A stretch of DNA of 64,000 bases from Candidatus Pedobacter colombiensis (GCA_029202485.1 CP119313.1:3348001-3412000), one strand, 5' to 3'. Counted from the first letter of the stretch, positions 44,618-55,012 are shown. Translations and numbers: made by a program. The notes: generated by a model not told the origin, from the letters alone.

Positions 44618-47600
44618 ATGAGAAACAACATCTTGCCTTTGCTATTGCTTTCAGGGTCTGCAATAGGAAGTTTTGCCCAGACGGCTGCGCCCACCGATTT
44701 GTACCTGAAGACCATGAACAGCTATCTTTCCCCCTCACCGGAGTCGGCGCAGCTGATGAAGTACCAGGACTATCCGGTCAACTTGTTTACAGGGACACCC
44801 CAGGTAAGCATACCGATCTATACGGCTTCGGGCAAAGGCATCTCCATTCCGGTCACGCTTTCGTACCATGCAGCCGGTGGCGTGAAGGTGGACGACCAGG
44901 CGACGGCATATGGATTAGGCTTTTCTTTAATATGTGGCGGAGAGATCAGCAGGGAAATGCGAGGGGGCGCTGATGAGGGGGCTTTGGGCACCACCGGTTA
45001 CCTCAACAAACCATTGAAAATGTGGGAATATGTACAAAAGTACAATAATGGAATGGGTACTTATGCAGACCAGCAGCTTTGGGTAGATGCCATGAACGGC
45101 ACCTGGGATGTAGAACCGGATATCTTCTATTTTTCTTTCGGTGCCTATTCCGGCAAATTTGTATATGATGATGTTCCGGCAAAGTTTGTGTGCATTGATG
45201 AGTCATCGCACCTCAATATTACCTTTGACCGGAGCAATATGCCCAATTCGGCATTTACCATTGTAACCGATGATGGCAATACCTATATTTTTTCTGCCAG
45301 GGAAACGTCGAGGAGCCAGGTACGCAATGTAGGGTTTTCGCCCAGTATTGCGCCGGCAGGCCCTGAAATACCCACTTCCTGGAAGCTGACTAAAATTATT
45401 AATGCCGACAAGACCGATTCGCTGATGCTGGACTATGTGGGGCAGCTGAGCAGCTACTGGACAACAGGCGCCAATATTGATTATGAGACCCGCAGCGGTG
45501 CCTTCCGTTATCCGGTATTGTCGTTCAGCAATACCACCATTGGCGGACAGGCAAAGCTATCGAAGATAAGAGGCACGAATTTTTCGGTAGATTTTATAGA
45601 TGAAACGGCAGACCGGCAGGACCTGCCTGCGGGCAACAAAGCCCTTTCCAAGATTGTTATCAAAAATGGCAGCAATGAAGTACAGGACCTCTTTGTGCTG
45701 CACCACAGTTATTTTGACCGTACTTACCCTATAGGGCCCATGCCGGTGGCGGCAAACAGTACGCTTATTACAAAATCGCTGCGCCTGGACAGTATATCCG
45801 AATATGGTAATTCCGAATCGAACCCTTTACCCATAAGGCATGCCTTTAGCTATAACCAGACCCCTATGCCGGCCAGGCTTTCTTTTGCCAAGGACTGGTG
45901 GGGTTACGCCAATTATAATACTTTTGAGGGTTCGCTGATACCGCCCTATGTTACCGGTACCAATATATTGCTTGCGGGGGCCAACCGGAAACCGAATTTC
46001 GACCGGACTGTTGCAGGTATCTTAACCGCTATCCGGCTGCCAACAGGCGGTACGGTCAACTATGAATATGAGCCCAATACGACGGCTTCCCCGGTAGAGC
46101 AGGCTTCCCTGCCACAGGAGCAGTTAATGACCGTTGACCAGATGATACAGTTGCCGGAGCCGGGCTCTAGTACAATCGGCAATATGGTTACTAAATCCTT
46201 CACCATCAATGTACCACCGAATGCGACCCTGAATAATAACCAGGGGGGCGTTATTGCAACCATCAGCTGCTATCCCAATGCGCCTAACCCCACACCGGGA
46301 AGTAACAATGCTGTGTATGGAACCCCATATTATACGCTCAGCAAAACGTCCAATATACCCGGGGTTGCCGGTGGCTCTTATAGTGGCTCCTGGCAGGCAG
46401 GCGGTGCCTTTGGGGTTTACCTTCCCAATGGCAATTATACCATGACCTATAACAATAACGGCTATATTCCCCCTACGGCTAATGCAGCAGAAGGGGAGCC
46501 GCCGGGCGGGCAATTTGTCTACTTTAATGTAAGTTACAATGTACCAGACCCCAATGCCCCTTTCCCCAATTACGGGCTTGCAGGTGTGAGGGTAAAATCG
46601 ATTACCACCCTTGACCCCTATTCCAAGATGACCCAGAAACGGAGGTTCCGTTACCATGATCCTGTAACGGATTCTTCCTATGGCGTGTATATTGGTAATG
46701 CCCGTAATTCATTTTGGGAAGTTTCACAGAATGGCCAATGGATTGTACGCAACGGCAGCTTCAATATGCCGGGCCAAGGGAATGTTTCAAACAGCATTGT
46801 ATACCCCAAAGTAATGGAAGAGGTATCGGACAATGGGGTTACCTACCGTACGGAACATTATTACTCCTGCCGTACGATACCCTCTTACCCTACCGGGTTC
46901 CCGCTGGCGCCGCCGCTGGATTTTGCTACCTCGAGGGGTAATGAGGAAAAGACGGTTATGGATAAGTACACCGGAAGCGGCTTTGTGCCGGCTGCCGTAA
47001 AGATCCAGAAGTGGAATGATACCGGTGTAAGCCTGTCGAACGGCACCGCATTTTCGCATCCGATACAGGCCATGAAATGTTCTGCCACATCGTACGATGT
47101 AGCGCTGGTAATACAGCAGGGGTTTGCGCCGCCAATTGTGGGTGTTTATGACATTGCCATAGGCAACCGGCTTTACCTCGATGCGGATTCTACCATTACC
47201 TATGACCTGAACAATGCCAACAATAAAATTACGGAGTGGCATGACTATAAATACGGGGACTATAACCTGCAACCTATTGTTGTAAGGAGCGGTAACAGTG
47301 ACGGAAGCGTGAACATCCAGAAGAACTATTATGCCACCGATGTGCCGGAAACCAATACCGTCATCAATGCAAACCCGATAGCGCAGATGGTTAGCAGCAA
47401 CCGGATTACCATGCCGCTGGGTACCAAACAGTTTAAGGACGCACAACTGCTGAGCCAGCAATACAGCTATACCCGTTTCGATGGCAGCAAGCTATTGGTG
47501 GACAGTATGCGCCAGTCGTTACTGAACAGCGACCCTGAAACAGAAATAAAGGTATTGCAATACGACGATGCCACGAACCCTTTAAGCATAGAGATGCGGG

Positions 47601-48208
47601 GCAACAAATACCGGAAGTATATCTGGAACAAAGCAAAGGGATTACCGATTGCCACGGCTATGGTACCTAAAGGAAATGCAGCCTTTGCCTTTACCTCTTT
47701 TGAATACCCGGGTGAATATACCTGGACCGAAAGCAGCCGCAGCCCTTATGGCGCCTTTGCAGGTAATTACTTTTATGACCTGCATGGCGGCCCTGTTACC
47801 TGCCCCGATTTTTATGCCGATGGCGGTGTGGATGTGTATGTATGGGCGGCCTATAACGGCGATGTAAAGGTCAACAACCTACCCATGCAAAGTACGGGGC
47901 GGACGAATGGCAGCTGGACGCTGTATACCCGGCATATAGACGCATCGGATACCCACCCATTTGGTTATTTTACAACATTGGTCATTTCCGGCACTGCATT
48001 TATAGACAACCTGGTGGCATTGCCTACAGGCAGCGTATTCCAGGGCAATGTGTACGATAACAGCAACAGGGTTACGGCAGTGGTGAACGAACAGATAGCC
48101 ACCAGCTTTTATGAATATGATGCCTATGGCAGGCTGAAAAGCGTAAAAGACGAGCAGGGCAACCTTATCAAATCAACTTCTTATCAATACCAGGGCACTA
48201 ATAACTAG
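44618..48208 (+). CDS. Large secreted YD-repeat (RHS partner) protein
   Basis: A 1196-residue exported protein. Signal peptide MRNNILPLLLLSGSAIGSFAQ. The N-terminal part has the Bacteroidota RHS-partner pattern (YPVNLFTGTPQVSIPIYT; PVTLSYHAAGGVKVDDQATAYG, GLGFSL), similar to SpvB/TcaC-like N-terminal shells. The C-terminus has YD-repeat-like sequence (SFYEYDAYGRLKSVKDEQGN). It lies three bases before the DUF6443/RHS gene, so both are made together; it probably builds the RHS shell or its surface display. Strikingly GC-rich compared with flanking genes. Confidence 0.8.
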   Translation: MRNNILPLLLLSGSAIGSFAQTAAPTDLYLKTMNSYLSPSPESAQLMKYQDYPVNLFTGTPQVSIPIYTASGKGISIPVTLSYHAAGGVKVDDQATAYGLGFSLICGGEISREMRGGADEGALGTTGYLNKPLKMWEYVQKYNNGMGTYADQQLWVDAMNGTWDVEPDIFYFSFGAYSGKFVYDDVPAKFVCIDESSHLNITFDRSNMPNSAFTIVTDDGNTYIFSARETSRSQVRNVGFSPSIAPAGPEIPTSWKLTKIINADKTDSLMLDYVGQLSSYWTTGANIDYETRSGAFRYPVLSFSNTTIGGQAKLSKIRGTNFSVDFIDETADRQDLPAGNKALSKIVIKNGSNEVQDLFVLHHSYFDRTYPIGPMPVAANSTLITKSLRLDSISEYGNSESNPLPIRHAFSYNQTPMPARLSFAKDWWGYANYNTFEGSLIPPYVTGTNILLAGANRKPNFDRTVAGILTAIRLPTGGTVNYEYEPNTTASPVEQASLPQEQLMTVDQMIQLPEPGSSTIGNMVTKSFTINVPPNATLNNNQGGVIATISCYPNAPNPTPGSNNAVYGTPYYTLSKTSNIPGVAGGSYSGSWQAGGAFGVYLPNGNYTMTYNNNGYIPPTANAAEGEPPGGQFVYFNVSYNVPDPNAPFPNYGLAGVRVKSITTLDPYSKMTQKRRFRYHDPVTDSSYGVYIGNARNSFWEVSQNGQWIVRNGSFNMPGQGNVSNSIVYPKVMEEVSDNGVTYRTEHYYSCRTIPSYPTGFPLAPPLDFATSRGNEEKTVMDKYTGSGFVPAAVKIQKWNDTGVSLSNGTAFSHPIQAMKCSATSYDVALVIQQGFAPPIVGVYDIAIGNRLYLDADSTITYDLNNANNKITEWHDYKYGDYNLQPIVVRSGNSDGSVNIQKNYYATDVPETNTVINANPIAQMVSSNRITMPLGTKQFKDAQLLSQQYSYTRFDGSKLLVDSMRQSLLNSDPETEIKVLQYDDATNPLSIEMRGNKYRKYIWNKAKGLPIATAMVPKGNAAFAFTSFEYPGEYTWTESSRSPYGAFAGNYFYDLHGGPVTCPDFYADGGVDVYVWAAYNGDVKVNNLPMQSTGRTNGSWTLYTRHIDASDTHPFGYFTTLVISGTAFIDNLVALPTGSVFQGNVYDNSNRVTAVVNEQIATSFYEYDAYGRLKSVKDEQGNLIKSTSYQYQGTNN

Positions 48209-48211
48209 ACC

Positions 48212-51200
48212 ATGAACAACAACAATCCCTTTTTAAATATAGCGCTGGTTGCAACCCTGGCTTTCTCTTTAGTAACCTCTGATGTAAATGCGCAGGTGGC
48301 GCCTACGGCCAATATCCCGGTTACGGTGGGCAGCAACCCTGCCGTACTATATCCGGGTATCAAAAACCTGGTCAATACCGGACAGTTCAATTATGTAAGG
48401 ACCTTCATACCCGACCAGCCTTTATCCAATATACCTTCCGGCAGTAATTATTACCGGCAGGCTACCGATTATGTGGACGGACTGGGAAGGCCGCTGCAAA
48501 CCGTGGGCCGCAAGGCACATGCGCGCGGCAACGACCTGGTAGGCGTATATGTATATGACAGTATGGGCAGGGAAACCTACCAGTACCAGCCCTTTGCAGG
48601 GCCAACGGGGCCACTGGTGTTTAATGGTTCTTATGGCACCATCAAATTTAACGACAGCACACAGATGCGGAAGTTCTATGAAGAGGCGGGTAATGATGAA
48701 CAACCCTTTAATCAGACAGTCTTCGAACCTTCGCCATTGGGCAGGATCATAAAAAGCATGCCGCCAGGTGGCGGTGGTGTGGGCAGTAGTAAAGGCACGA
48801 CCTATAATTATATAACCAATACCAACTGGTCTTATAACAACGGCCTGAATGTATATGTGCTTACAGGCGGGTTCCCTATCTGGACCATTGCCAATACTCC
48901 GGGTGCATTGCCTGTAAACACAGGGCAGTATGCACAGGGACAATTGCACATTACTATTGTGACGGATGCAGATGGGAAAAGCTCGATGGAGGTAAAAGAC
49001 AAGCAGGGCAAGGTGGTGATGAAAATGGTAAACCTTACCCAGAATGCTTGGGGTGCTACCCGGCCTTCGGACTATGCCTATACCATTTATGTGTATGACG
49101 ACCTGGGAAGGGTACGCTGCGTGCTGCCACCCGAAGCAGTTAAACCCACCGGCACTACCGGAAACTTTACCTGGACAGCTATTACCCAACAGGTAATGGA
49201 TGGTCTCTGTTTTTCCTATGTGTATGACTACCGTGGCAGGGTGATTGAAAAGAAGATACCCGGCAAGGACGTAGAATATTTTGTGTATGACAAAAGGGAC
49301 CGGATGGTATTTTCGCAGGACGGCAACCTCAGGCAAATCAATAAATGGCAGTTTACCGGATACGATGCCATGGACCGCCCCTTATGGACCGGTATTTACG
49401 GCATAGCCGGAACGCCGGAGACAAGGGTAACGCTACAGGCCATTATGGATGGTACACAGAGCTATAGTATGCCTTCGCTCTTTTATTACCTGAAACAGTA
49501 TGATATGATAGATGTGAGCCCGGTGAGCATCGCTAACTGTGATATGCTGAGCTATACCAATTACGACCATTATGGCGATGATATGCCCGGCTTTATTGCA
49601 GGTGAGTTTACCGATATGATCCCTGCCAATAATGTACTGGCGGTGCCATCGAATGTAACTTATATCGCCAGGGGCTTGCCTACCAAATCGGCGCTGCGCG
49701 TACTCGACCCGCAGACAGGGCTTACGGGCCAATGGATGTATAAGGCCGTTTATTATGATGCCAAGGCAAGGCCGATACAGACCAATGAAACGAATATTAT
49801 TGGCGGATTTGACGTTAACAGCCATGTCTATTACTTCCAGGGGCAGCTTTACAAGAATAAATTAAGGCACCACGATACCTCTGCCGTGGCGATACCCGGC
49901 ACCAACGACGGTATTTATTACGACTATACGGTTGTCAATACCTTTGAGCGTAATTTCGGTATAGGCGGCAAAGGCAACGACCTGGTAAAGAAGCATACCC
50001 AAAAGATCAATGACGGGCCCGATTATGAACTCTCCGGTTACGAATACGACCACCTGGGCCGCAATACCCTGAAACAGTGGACTGCGGGGCTGAACCTGCA
50101 GGAATACAATATGGGCGGTATGATGAACCATATTGCCTTCCGCAAATATAACCAGGATACGGTTTTCAACGAAAACCTGTATTACCACAATGGTTTTGCC
50201 AGCAGGCTGTATAACGGCAATATTGCAGGTATTACCTGGTGGGGAAAAGACCATGTGAAAAGGGCCTATGGTTATACCTACGATAACCTGAACCGCCTGA
50301 CACATGCAGAGTTTAACCAGTATAACGGTGGCTGGAACAAGACAGGCGGTGTGGATTTTACGGCATCCAATATTACCTACGACCTGAACGGCAATATCCT
50401 TACCATGAACCAGATGGGAAGGCTGCCGGGAGCTGCCTCGTCCATACCAATGGATATACTGGCCTATAAGTATGCACCTGGCAGCAACCAGCTCTTTAAT
50501 GTGAAGGACGGGGTTGCACCTGCTGTAACGGCTGCACTGCCTGACTTCAAGGACGATGGCAACAACAATGCCAATACGGTAGAGGAATACCGATATGACA
50601 AGAACGGTAACCTGGTCTGGGACCTCAACAAGAAGATTAGCGCCATCAGGTACAACCACCTCAACAAGCCAAGCAGGATCACCGTGGATGGCAAAGGCAC
50701 CATTAACTATACCTATGATGCTGCGGGTAACAGGATACGCAAAGTAATGGTGGATGCAGTGACGGCAGCCACGGAGCAATGGGATTACGTGGGCAACTTT
50801 GTGTATAAGAACAGGGAGCTGCAATATATACTCAACGACGAAGGCCGCGCCAGGCCGATAGCCGCAGGGCATGCCGAATATGCTGCGGTACCGGATGGGG
50901 AGTGGCAGACCAAATTTGTGTATGATTATTTTGTGAAGGACCATTTGGGTAATGTGCGCAGCACTATCAACTCGAAGCCCAATGCCTACCCCTATCTTGC
51001 CATGCACAATATATCGACGGCAAACATAGAGAACCTGATCTTCGACAACATCACCGCTGTACGCGATACCAAACCCGGCAGCACCGACCCCGATGATATG
51101 GCGGCCAGGCTGAATGGTGCGGAGCTGGACAGGCGCATCGGCACTGCTATTATGCTGCAGACCAATCCGGGCGACCGTTTCACCATTAATGTGAATGCTT

Positions 51201-52618
51201 TTTATGACGGCGATTACGGCCAGCACGATGCACCGGTATCGCCCAACGAAATGATGGAATCGCTGATGGGTACTTTGCTGCGTGGCAGCACCATAGGCCC
51301 CAAAGGCATGCCGGTAGAAAAGCTGCCCGACAACCAGGCCATGATACGGAGCATTTTTGCAAACCCTGCACTGGCAGGACAGGTAGACCAGATCATTAAC
51401 CAGAACAATAACAAGGACGCACCGAAAGCACATTTAAACTATCTTTGGTTTAATGATAAGATGCAGCTGCAGGCCGACCTGAGCGGATCGGTACAGGTAG
51501 CACAGCTGCCCAATAACTGGAATGTACTCACACCTATGGATGGCAACAGTAGCAGCAGCTGGGGTACGGTTAGCGATCCGGGTATTGTATCGCCGGGGGT
51601 GGGTACGCTCATCGTTTATATCGATAACCAGAGTATTGGAAAGGATGTATGGTTCGATAACCTGTCGCTGAATATGTACACCAGTGAGGTGACGGAGGAG
51701 GATCATTATTATCCGTTTGGGTTGACGGTGAATATGTTTACGAATACTGGGGTGGCGGCGAATCCGTATAAATATCAGGGGATAACTCTTGAAAAGCATT
51801 TTGGGTTGGAGACCTATGAGACTTTTTTTAGGGGGCTTGATCCGCAGTTAGGTAGATTTAATTCAATTGATCCGAAAGCAGCTACCAATACTTCTATTTC
51901 ACCTTATGCGGCTATGGAAAATAATCCAGTATTGTTTACTGATGTATTAGGAGACAGTGTCAATGTTGCCGGATTATATGAAAAAAACAAAGATGGTAGC
52001 TTTGTGAACCCCAAAGCTGTTAAAGCTTTTGAAATCTTCGCTTCAACAGATAATGGGAAGGCATATTTGCTTGACCATGCACAAGCAGGTTTTTCATTAC
52101 AAGGTGAGATTGTTTGTGATTTAAATATTCAAGCTACAGAGGAAGGTAAATCTAGTCAGGGAGGTGTAGATGTAAATTATACTTTAGGTGATATAAAACA
52201 AGATAATGGAGGGGCCGCCACATCTTCTGATTATACTAAAGGGACTTTTGGGAAAAAAGATGGAGGAAGGTTAAAAACCTCTTTTGTTTTTCCAAGAGCA
52301 TTTAAATTTGTTCAAAAATATTCCGACGAAAATGATGAGACCATGTATAACGTTGCAAAGGTTACCCATGAAACATTTCTACATGGGATGATAAACGAAA
52401 AGAAGTATTTCAGCAATGTAAGTAAATTTACATTTGGATATGGTGACCATTCAGATGACGTTTTTAATGGATCTTTCATGGAAAAGAAAGGATTACCGAC
52501 TCTAATAAATGCACAGAAAATTCTTTTAAAAACAAATGGAGGAAGCGGTATGTCTATTGAAAACATCAAGAAAATGTTAGATGGTGGTAGAGGTACTGAT
52601 GGTCAAATAAAAAAATAA
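48212..52618 (+). CDS. RHS-repeat polymorphic toxin-like protein (DUF6443)
   Basis: A 1468-residue protein. Signal peptide, then the DUF6443 segment (NYVRTFIPDQPL; YVDGLGRPLQTVGRKA), many YD repeats (YDDLGRVRCV; YEYDHLGRNTLKQW; YDAAGNRIRKV), and the RHS-associated core near residues 1168-1248 (YYPFGLTVNMF; FRGLDPQLGRFNSIDP; SPYAAMENNPVLF). The remaining ~219 residues are a unique tip with THETFLHG (HExxxH-like) and FTFGYGDHSDD. In known systems the core is cleaved and the tip is the toxin. Base and codon use change abruptly from GC-rich to AT-rich near 51830, inside the core, a sign of tip replacement. Toxic activity is not proven. Confidence 0.82.
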   Translation: MNNNNPFLNIALVATLAFSLVTSDVNAQVAPTANIPVTVGSNPAVLYPGIKNLVNTGQFNYVRTFIPDQPLSNIPSGSNYYRQATDYVDGLGRPLQTVGRKAHARGNDLVGVYVYDSMGRETYQYQPFAGPTGPLVFNGSYGTIKFNDSTQMRKFYEEAGNDEQPFNQTVFEPSPLGRIIKSMPPGGGGVGSSKGTTYNYITNTNWSYNNGLNVYVLTGGFPIWTIANTPGALPVNTGQYAQGQLHITIVTDADGKSSMEVKDKQGKVVMKMVNLTQNAWGATRPSDYAYTIYVYDDLGRVRCVLPPEAVKPTGTTGNFTWTAITQQVMDGLCFSYVYDYRGRVIEKKIPGKDVEYFVYDKRDRMVFSQDGNLRQINKWQFTGYDAMDRPLWTGIYGIAGTPETRVTLQAIMDGTQSYSMPSLFYYLKQYDMIDVSPVSIANCDMLSYTNYDHYGDDMPGFIAGEFTDMIPANNVLAVPSNVTYIARGLPTKSALRVLDPQTGLTGQWMYKAVYYDAKARPIQTNETNIIGGFDVNSHVYYFQGQLYKNKLRHHDTSAVAIPGTNDGIYYDYTVVNTFERNFGIGGKGNDLVKKHTQKINDGPDYELSGYEYDHLGRNTLKQWTAGLNLQEYNMGGMMNHIAFRKYNQDTVFNENLYYHNGFASRLYNGNIAGITWWGKDHVKRAYGYTYDNLNRLTHAEFNQYNGGWNKTGGVDFTASNITYDLNGNILTMNQMGRLPGAASSIPMDILAYKYAPGSNQLFNVKDGVAPAVTAALPDFKDDGNNNANTVEEYRYDKNGNLVWDLNKKISAIRYNHLNKPSRITVDGKGTINYTYDAAGNRIRKVMVDAVTAATEQWDYVGNFVYKNRELQYILNDEGRARPIAAGHAEYAAVPDGEWQTKFVYDYFVKDHLGNVRSTINSKPNAYPYLAMHNISTANIENLIFDNITAVRDTKPGSTDPDDMAARLNGAELDRRIGTAIMLQTNPGDRFTINVNAFYDGDYGQHDAPVSPNEMMESLMGTLLRGSTIGPKGMPVEKLPDNQAMIRSIFANPALAGQVDQIINQNNNKDAPKAHLNYLWFNDKMQLQADLSGSVQVAQLPNNWNVLTPMDGNSSSSWGTVSDPGIVSPGVGTLIVYIDNQSIGKDVWFDNLSLNMYTSEVTEEDHYYPFGLTVNMFTNTGVAANPYKYQGITLEKHFGLETYETFFRGLDPQLGRFNSIDPKAATNTSISPYAAMENNPVLFTDVLGDSVNVAGLYEKNKDGSFVNPKAVKAFEIFASTDNGKAYLLDHAQAGFSLQGEIVCDLNIQATEEGKSSQGGVDVNYTLGDIKQDNGGAATSSDYTKGTFGKKDGGRLKTSFVFPRAFKFVQKYSDENDETMYNVAKVTHETFLHGMINEKKYFSNVSKFTFGYGDHSDDVFNGSFMEKKGLPTLINAQKILLKTNGGSGMSIENIKKMLDGGRGTDGQIKK

Positions 52619-52645
52619 TATCTTCATTTTTTAAAATTTCAACTT

Positions 52646-53227
52646 ATGTATAATTTATTTTCATTGGCATTTGCCCTATGTAGTTTGTATACTTCTTCAA
52701 ATTTACCAACTAAATCTAATTGGGGAGTAATTAATCCTGAAGCAAAAAACAAACTAGTTAAAGAGGCTAAATGGGATAAAGAAAATGCTTTGCTTCCTTT
52801 TATTTGGGAAGGAGTTCCAAATAAAATATTGGATAGCATGATTGAAAAAGGAAAAATTTATGATTCCATTATGGATAAAAGATCTAAAGGACAAACTGAA
52901 GAATGGCCAGACATAGTTCTCTACACTTTACCTGACAGCATGAAATTGATGTATGCCAACAAAAGAAAGATAACCTTAGACTCTTGTATTTTTACTTATT
53001 ATGAGTTTCAAGTTTATCCAAAGGTCCATTACGCAGATGAAAATATTTACGCAATATATTTTATGAAAGGATTTGGCGTATTTGGAGCTATACATAAAAA
53101 TGTAGAAATGGATTATGAGGAATGGAGTCGATATTATTTGATTGATCTCTTTACAAAGGATAAGAAATCCATTGTAAAGAAAGACCTCTTAAAGAAGCTA
53201 GTGGAAAAAGTTATTTTTAATTGGTAA
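52646..53227 (+). CDS. Candidate immunity protein 1 of the RHS locus
   Basis: A 193-residue protein, 27 bases after the RHS gene, with an N-terminal hydrophobic stretch that may be a signal or anchor (MYNLFSLAFALCSLYTSS). It is AT-rich like the RHS tip. It shares LDSMI, TLDSCIFTYYEFQVYPKVHY-ADENIY and the following GFGVFGAIH with the next gene at 53395. Location directly behind a toxin tip is where immunity genes lie in polymorphic toxin loci. No family is recognised; the role is inferred from position and duplication. Confidence 0.62.
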   Translation: MYNLFSLAFALCSLYTSSNLPTKSNWGVINPEAKNKLVKEAKWDKENALLPFIWEGVPNKILDSMIEKGKIYDSIMDKRSKGQTEEWPDIVLYTLPDSMKLMYANKRKITLDSCIFTYYEFQVYPKVHYADENIYAIYFMKGFGVFGAIHKNVEMDYEEWSRYYLIDLFTKDKKSIVKKDLLKKLVEKVIFNW

Positions 53228-53301
53228 CCTATCTAACTTATCATTGTTTGACCTGTGCCGCATTACATGAAAAAAAATTAAACATGATTGATTTTCAATC
53301 A

Positions 53302-53336
53302 CGAACGGCAGATAAAAAATATTTATCTGCCGTTCG
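53302..53336. repeat. 15-bp perfect hairpin
   Basis: CGAACGGCAGATAAA pairs exactly with TTTATCTGCCGTTCG around AAATA. A related but imperfect hairpin occurs at 54978-55012, so the two may be copies of one element. It lies between the two candidate immunity genes and could terminate transcription in both directions. Confidence 0.6.
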
Positions 53337-53394
53337 AAATGCCTGGAGCGAATATTTAGAAATAACAAAATGATTTCATCGTAAAGACAAATCA

Positions 53395-53961
53395 ATGAAC
53401 ACTTTATCTGTATTTTTGTTATCACTTTGCAGTTTATTCTCGTCAAAAAGTGTTCCCCAAAAAAGTCTATGGAGATTTGTAGATCCAATAAAAAGAATCA
53501 ATAGAATAGAAGATCATAGATTGAGTGATAGTACAATTGTAATTCCATATTTATGGAAAGAGTTACAAAATCATGTTTTAGATAGCATGATAAATAGAAC
53601 AGATCGTAAGGATACTAATAAATATTCCGAATACCGTTTAGATCCAGATTTGGTGATTCTATCGGATACAATACGTCTTTTCTATTCAGAATCAAAAACA
53701 GTTTCAATTGACTCCTGCATTTTTTCTTATCAAGTATTTCAAGTTTATCCCAACCTTACCTTTGCTGATGATAATATTTATGAGTTCTATTACATAAAAG
53801 GCTTAGGGATATTTGCGTCTGTTCATATAATTGTAGATTATCCCCCCGAAGAATGGAGTTACTATTCATTAAGAGATTTTCAGGACAAAAAAGGAAAATC
53901 AGTTATTGATAAAGCAAAACTAAGATCATTAGTTGACACGGTTATACATAGGCGGATTTAA
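53395..53961 (+). CDS. Candidate immunity protein 2 (paralogue)
   Basis: 188 residues with an N-terminal hydrophobic segment (MNTLSVFLLSLCSLFSS). Aligned with the gene at 52646, it shares PYLWKELQNHVLDSMI, SIDSCIFSYQVFQVYPNL, ADDNIYEFYYIKGLGIFASVH and EEWSYYSLRDF, so the two are clear paralogues across their whole length despite modest identity. Tandem immunity paralogues often accumulate from earlier toxin tips. No toxin tip of its own is beside it now. Confidence 0.6.
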   Translation: MNTLSVFLLSLCSLFSSKSVPQKSLWRFVDPIKRINRIEDHRLSDSTIVIPYLWKELQNHVLDSMINRTDRKDTNKYSEYRLDPDLVILSDTIRLFYSESKTVSIDSCIFSYQVFQVYPNLTFADDNIYEFYYIKGLGIFASVHIIVDYPPEEWSYYSLRDFQDKKGKSVIDKAKLRSLVDTVIHRRI

Positions 53962-54045
53962 CTTCCAGATTATAAATTGAATTGAAACCCGGACGTTATA
54001 TTGTATTTCTAATTCCTGCGATTATTAATGATTTAGTAATGACTG

Positions 54046-54122
54046 GAAAATCTGGTTACTTTGGCCCCATTTATCTAATTGGCATTCAGCCGGATAAATG
54101 GGGCCATTATTTACAGATTTTC
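54046..54122. repeat. Nested inverted repeats
   Basis: An inner 14-bp perfect repeat TGGCCCCATTTATC / GATAAATGGGGCCA (54062-54075, 54093-54106) sits inside an outer 9-bp repeat GAAAATCTG / CAGATTTTC (54046-54054, 54114-54122). The whole could form a long stem. It lies downstream of the second candidate immunity gene. Confidence 0.6.
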
Positions 54123-54234
54123 TAATTGAGGAAGCACATACAAAAACTAATGGCTTTTCAAATATTCCTTCTCGAATACCTGAAAATGCCACTGATGACA
54201 ACGTCTCGTCAACTTTGGGTGTAAAAAAAATATT

Positions 54235-54858
54235 ATGAAGAAAACTCTGATTACAGTAATCACTCTAGCAGGCATCAGCAATATATACGCTCAAACAAAG
54301 TGTGATATTTATAAAACTGTTGCTGATAGTTTATATACAAGAACATCACTTATTATGGATCATATTCATCAAAAATATCCTATAGATATTGAAAATCCAG
54401 AGCTTGACACTACAGAGACGCTGGTTAAAGACGACTATATACTAAATATTAATTACGTTAGATCATTTGACAAATTTGATATTATCAACTGGTTTGCGAA
54501 ATTCATTGATGAACCGTCTTTGACTAAAACTGATCTCGTGGAAATTCCAGATGACGGCAACAATATTGATAATAGATGTTCATGGACAAGTAGTAAGTAT
54601 TGTGTGAATTTTCTACCTAAAAATATCGATTCTGTTGACTATGGAGACTTGTATCCTTGTGCACTACAAGAACATAGAATTATGAATAAAAAACTTTCTT
54701 TTTCTACTATTTTGTACACTAAAGATAATAAAAAAGCATACCTATACTTTATTTGGAATTTCGGTCGAGGAAAGGGAGGAGAATCAGGATGGGGCGTAGC
54801 ACTTATCAAAACGAATAAGAAATGGAAAATAAACAAAATGAAAGTAAGGACAAGGTAA
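54235..54858 (+). CDS. Secreted hypothetical protein
   Basis: 207 residues with a signal peptide MKKTLITVITLAGISNIYAQ. The mature part has several Cys (TKCDIYK; NRCSWTSSKYC; YPCALQE) and ends GESGWGVALIKTNKKWKINKMKV, a strand-rich finish. Not recognised. It is the third secreted small protein after the RHS tip and could be a more distant immunity-type protein, but shows no clear similarity to the previous two. Confidence 0.6.
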   Translation: MKKTLITVITLAGISNIYAQTKCDIYKTVADSLYTRTSLIMDHIHQKYPIDIENPELDTTETLVKDDYILNINYVRSFDKFDIINWFAKFIDEPSLTKTDLVEIPDDGNNIDNRCSWTSSKYCVNFLPKNIDSVDYGDLYPCALQEHRIMNKKLSFSTILYTKDNKKAYLYFIWNFGRGKGGESGWGVALIKTNKKWKINKMKVRTR

Positions 54859-54977
54859 GGTGAATATTAAGGCTTTAAGCATCTTTTCTTTTCAAGGTGT
54901 ACCCCTAACCTGTTACAGATTCTCCCAACAGTTATTATATAGATTTGACAGGTACCACTCACTCTTTGGGAAACTTC

Positions 54978-55012
54978 CGAACAGCAGATAAATATCTTTT
55001 TATCTGCGTTCG
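54978..55012. repeat. Imperfect copy of the 53302 hairpin
   Basis: CGAAC-A-GCAGATAAA pairs with TTTATCTGC-GTTCG with one bulged base. The arms repeat most of the hairpin at 53302-53336. Confidence 0.5.

Noticed and set aside
49862..51433. Very long antisense frame (over 500 codons) across the RHS gene
   Set aside because: A by-product of GC-rich codon use in the sense gene; its product has no sensible composition.
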